From the NCBI GenBank assembly GCA_947471745.1, contig CANJKZ010000078.1, positions 3,476,501 to 3,540,500 of the forward strand: a DNA stretch of 64,000 bases. The letters run 5' to 3'. Numbering within the stretch: position 1 is the first letter of the stretch; each line of letters begins with the position of its first letter. The notes below the pieces were generated by a model. It worked only from the letters and a program-made list of their open reading frames with translations, was not told the DNA's origin and did no database searches. The DNA is from Closterium sp. Naga37s-1 (Eukaryota; Streptophyta; Zygnematophyceae; Desmidiales; Closteriaceae). The position numbers and the translations under genes are program-made. Positions 62,251 to 64,000 of this stretch are shown here, in pieces.

Positions 62251-64000
62251 TGGGGTCGGCAATGATAAATAACGAGGAAAATTGACTAAGGGAAAGTTGG
62301 GTACAAAAGCAAACCCTAGAAAACTGTACCCCATATGTGCTACCCCACTATAGCCTACAGTAGCTATGTCATATAAATCTGACACACCCCCATAGGCAAA
62401 GTGGGGGAGAACAAGGGGTCACAAGACCAGTCAAGCAAAGCAAAGCAAGCTCAGGGTGGATCACAAAGTCACCACACATTCCGAGCACAAGTTCAAGGCC
62501 ACAAGGCCAGTTCACATGCAGGATTGCATATATATATAAGGCTAGACAAGCAAGAGCAGGAGTATATATATATGCAACAGTACAAACAAGGTCAAGGGGT
62601 GAGCAAGTGAGGCAAGGTAGGCACAAGACCCAGCTGAGTACAGAAGCGCTGATGATCACAAGGCGGGAGTGCCTTGGTGAAGATATCAGCAGTGTTGGCC
62701 TCAGAGGCCACGTACGCAAGCCGCAGCTGACCACGCTGCTGTAGCTCACGAGCAAGGAAGTAGCGGAGAGCAATGTGCTTCGTTCTGTGCTCCAGTCTCT
62801 GCTCTCGACACAAGGCCAGCATGGCCTTGTTGTCTACGTACAGCACTGGAGGAGAACGAGGCGGCTCTCCGAGGTCAGTCAGCAGGTAGGTGAGCCAGCG
62901 AAGCTCCTGTGCAGCCATGGCACCGGCGTAGATCTCAGCCTCACAACTGGAGCCGAGAACAGAAGACGAGCGGGTAGCCCGCCACGAAACAGAGCCGCAA
63001 CCAAGGCTGAAGGTGTAACCCTGTGACGACCGCTGCGTAGCCTGGTCGTCAGCCCAAGAAGCGTCTGCGTGCCCAGTGAGGACCACTGGACTCTGCCCTC
63101 CAAGCACAAGCCCCATGCCCGACGTACTGCACAAGTAGCGCAACACCCTCTTCGCTGCAGCCATGTGCTCCGGTCTGTGTCTCCCAGGAGCAACATAGCG
63201 TGCAAGAATGCTAAGAGGGTATGCAAGGTCAGGTCGTGTGCAGGTCATCAGGTACATGAGGCAGCCAACAAGCTCTGGGTACGGGCCACTCGACTCTACG
63301 GACTCATCCGAAGGCAGAGCTGAGAGCGAGTGGCGAGTAGGCAGAGGAGTACGTGAAGCCGAAGCGCTGAAGGACCTGCTGCACCATGTGTGACTGAGTC
63401 AGGGTAATGGTGCGCTGTGCTCTGTCCCGGGTGATCTGCAAGCCAAGGTAGCTGCGCAGTTCACCCAGGTCTGTGCACGTGTGTCTCTTCTGCAGCTCGG
63501 ACTTCACGTGGGCGAGTCCAGCAGTGTCAGCTGTGGCGAAGACCAAGTCGTCGACGTACACGAGGATGTAGAACGGCGGCAAAGAAGTGTCGGTGCGCAG
63601 AAACAGCGACGGGTCGGCAGTAGAGGGAGCAAACCCAAGAGCCGCAAGCGTAGTCCTCAGTGTGTCGTGCCACTCACGCGGTGCCTGGCGGAGACCATAG
63701 ACTGGCCGCCGGAGGCTCCACTGGGTGCCAGGAGGAAAAGACCCAGTGAAGCCAGGTGGGCGACGCAGCCAGATCTCCTCGTGCAGGCTGCCCTGCAAGA
63801 AAGTTGTGCTGAAGTCAAGAGAGTGCAGCTCGTAGTCGCGGTGAGCAGCTATGTGCAGCAGTACCCGAAGAGTGGTCATCTTCGGGGTGGGAGAGAAGGT
63901 CTGAAAGTAGTCAACTCCCTGCCGCTGACTGAAGCCACGAGCCACGTAACGCGCCTTGAAGACAGGCGGAGAACCCGGCGGCCGCTTCACCCTGAAAATC
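62251..64000 (-). mobile_element. Copia M: 3' portion of a short-LTR copia element, runs off the window
   Basis: A 134-bp 3' LTR (about 62251-62384) with the shared core, then the purine tract CTATGGGGGTG, trailer, RNase H (about 62592-63100; SCEAEIYAGAMAAQELRW, NTADIFTKAL) and RT (from about 63.3 kb to the edge; YILVYVDDLVFATAD, GFSQRQGVDYFQTFSPTPKM). It is the closest relative of copia A in the window. About one break in the visible part; the rest lies beyond 64000. Confidence 0.9.

Noticed and set aside
50692-62384. LTRs of I and M as the two ends of one element
   Set aside because: Both are 3'-type LTRs followed by their own purine tract, trailer and RNase H end in the same orientation, and the sequences differ too much for a pair.

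Overview
The window reads as nuclear DNA of a streptophyte: a land plant or, more likely from its GC-rich character, a streptophyte alga or early-diverging plant. Two host genes support this. One is an intronless gene for a membrane-anchored methyltransferase of the plant At1g29790-like family. The other is a three-exon gene for a secreted protein with one fasciclin (FAS1) domain. No species can be named from the sequence alone. No tRNA, rRNA, CRISPR array or bacterial-type operon was seen.

Layout. 1-6 kb holds the two host genes, a 22-bp minisatellite and a non-coding interval. 6.1-6.6 kb holds a fold-back structure with a perfect 30-bp inverted repeat. 6.8-11.7 kb holds three head-to-tail copies, all on the minus strand, of a non-LTR retrotransposon (LINE) with a restriction-enzyme-like endonuclease domain; the copies are separated by long (GA)n tracts. 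11.7-13.0 kb has an open plus-strand stretch that I could not identify.

From 13.4 kb onward nearly everything is nested LTR retrotransposons. Copia A (13408-20881) looks young: identical LTRs and a 5-bp target duplication. Copia B (23137-30049) sits inside an old Ty3/gypsy fossil C (about 21.5-30.4 kb). Next come a 345-bp terminal-repeat miniature element (TRIM, 30545-30889), a lone copia LTR, and copia fossil G. Copia E (34127-48126) has matching target duplications 14 kb apart and contains copia F (38322-44915), a displaced RNase H segment and an unidentified 0.9-kb insert. At 48.5-64 kb there is a Russian-doll nest: copia H is cut by copia I, I is cut by chromovirus J, and J is cut by copia K (53174-59657, looks whole, young), copia L (LTR plus leader) and copia M, which runs off the window.

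How the parts relate. A, B, E, F, I, L and M are one copia superfamily with very short LTRs (128-181 bp). Where the relevant part is present they share an LTR core, a Met-tRNA-type primer site, a GGGCCC palindrome just after it, a GC-rich minisatellite leader, an unusual spaced gag zinc knuckle, and a Gly/Ala/Pro-rich linker between integrase and reverse transcriptase. H and K are different copia lineages. C and J are Ty3/gypsy, and J carries a chromodomain. The best leads are the (GA)n-bounded LINE array, the TRIM, and the shared leader architecture of the short-LTR copia group.
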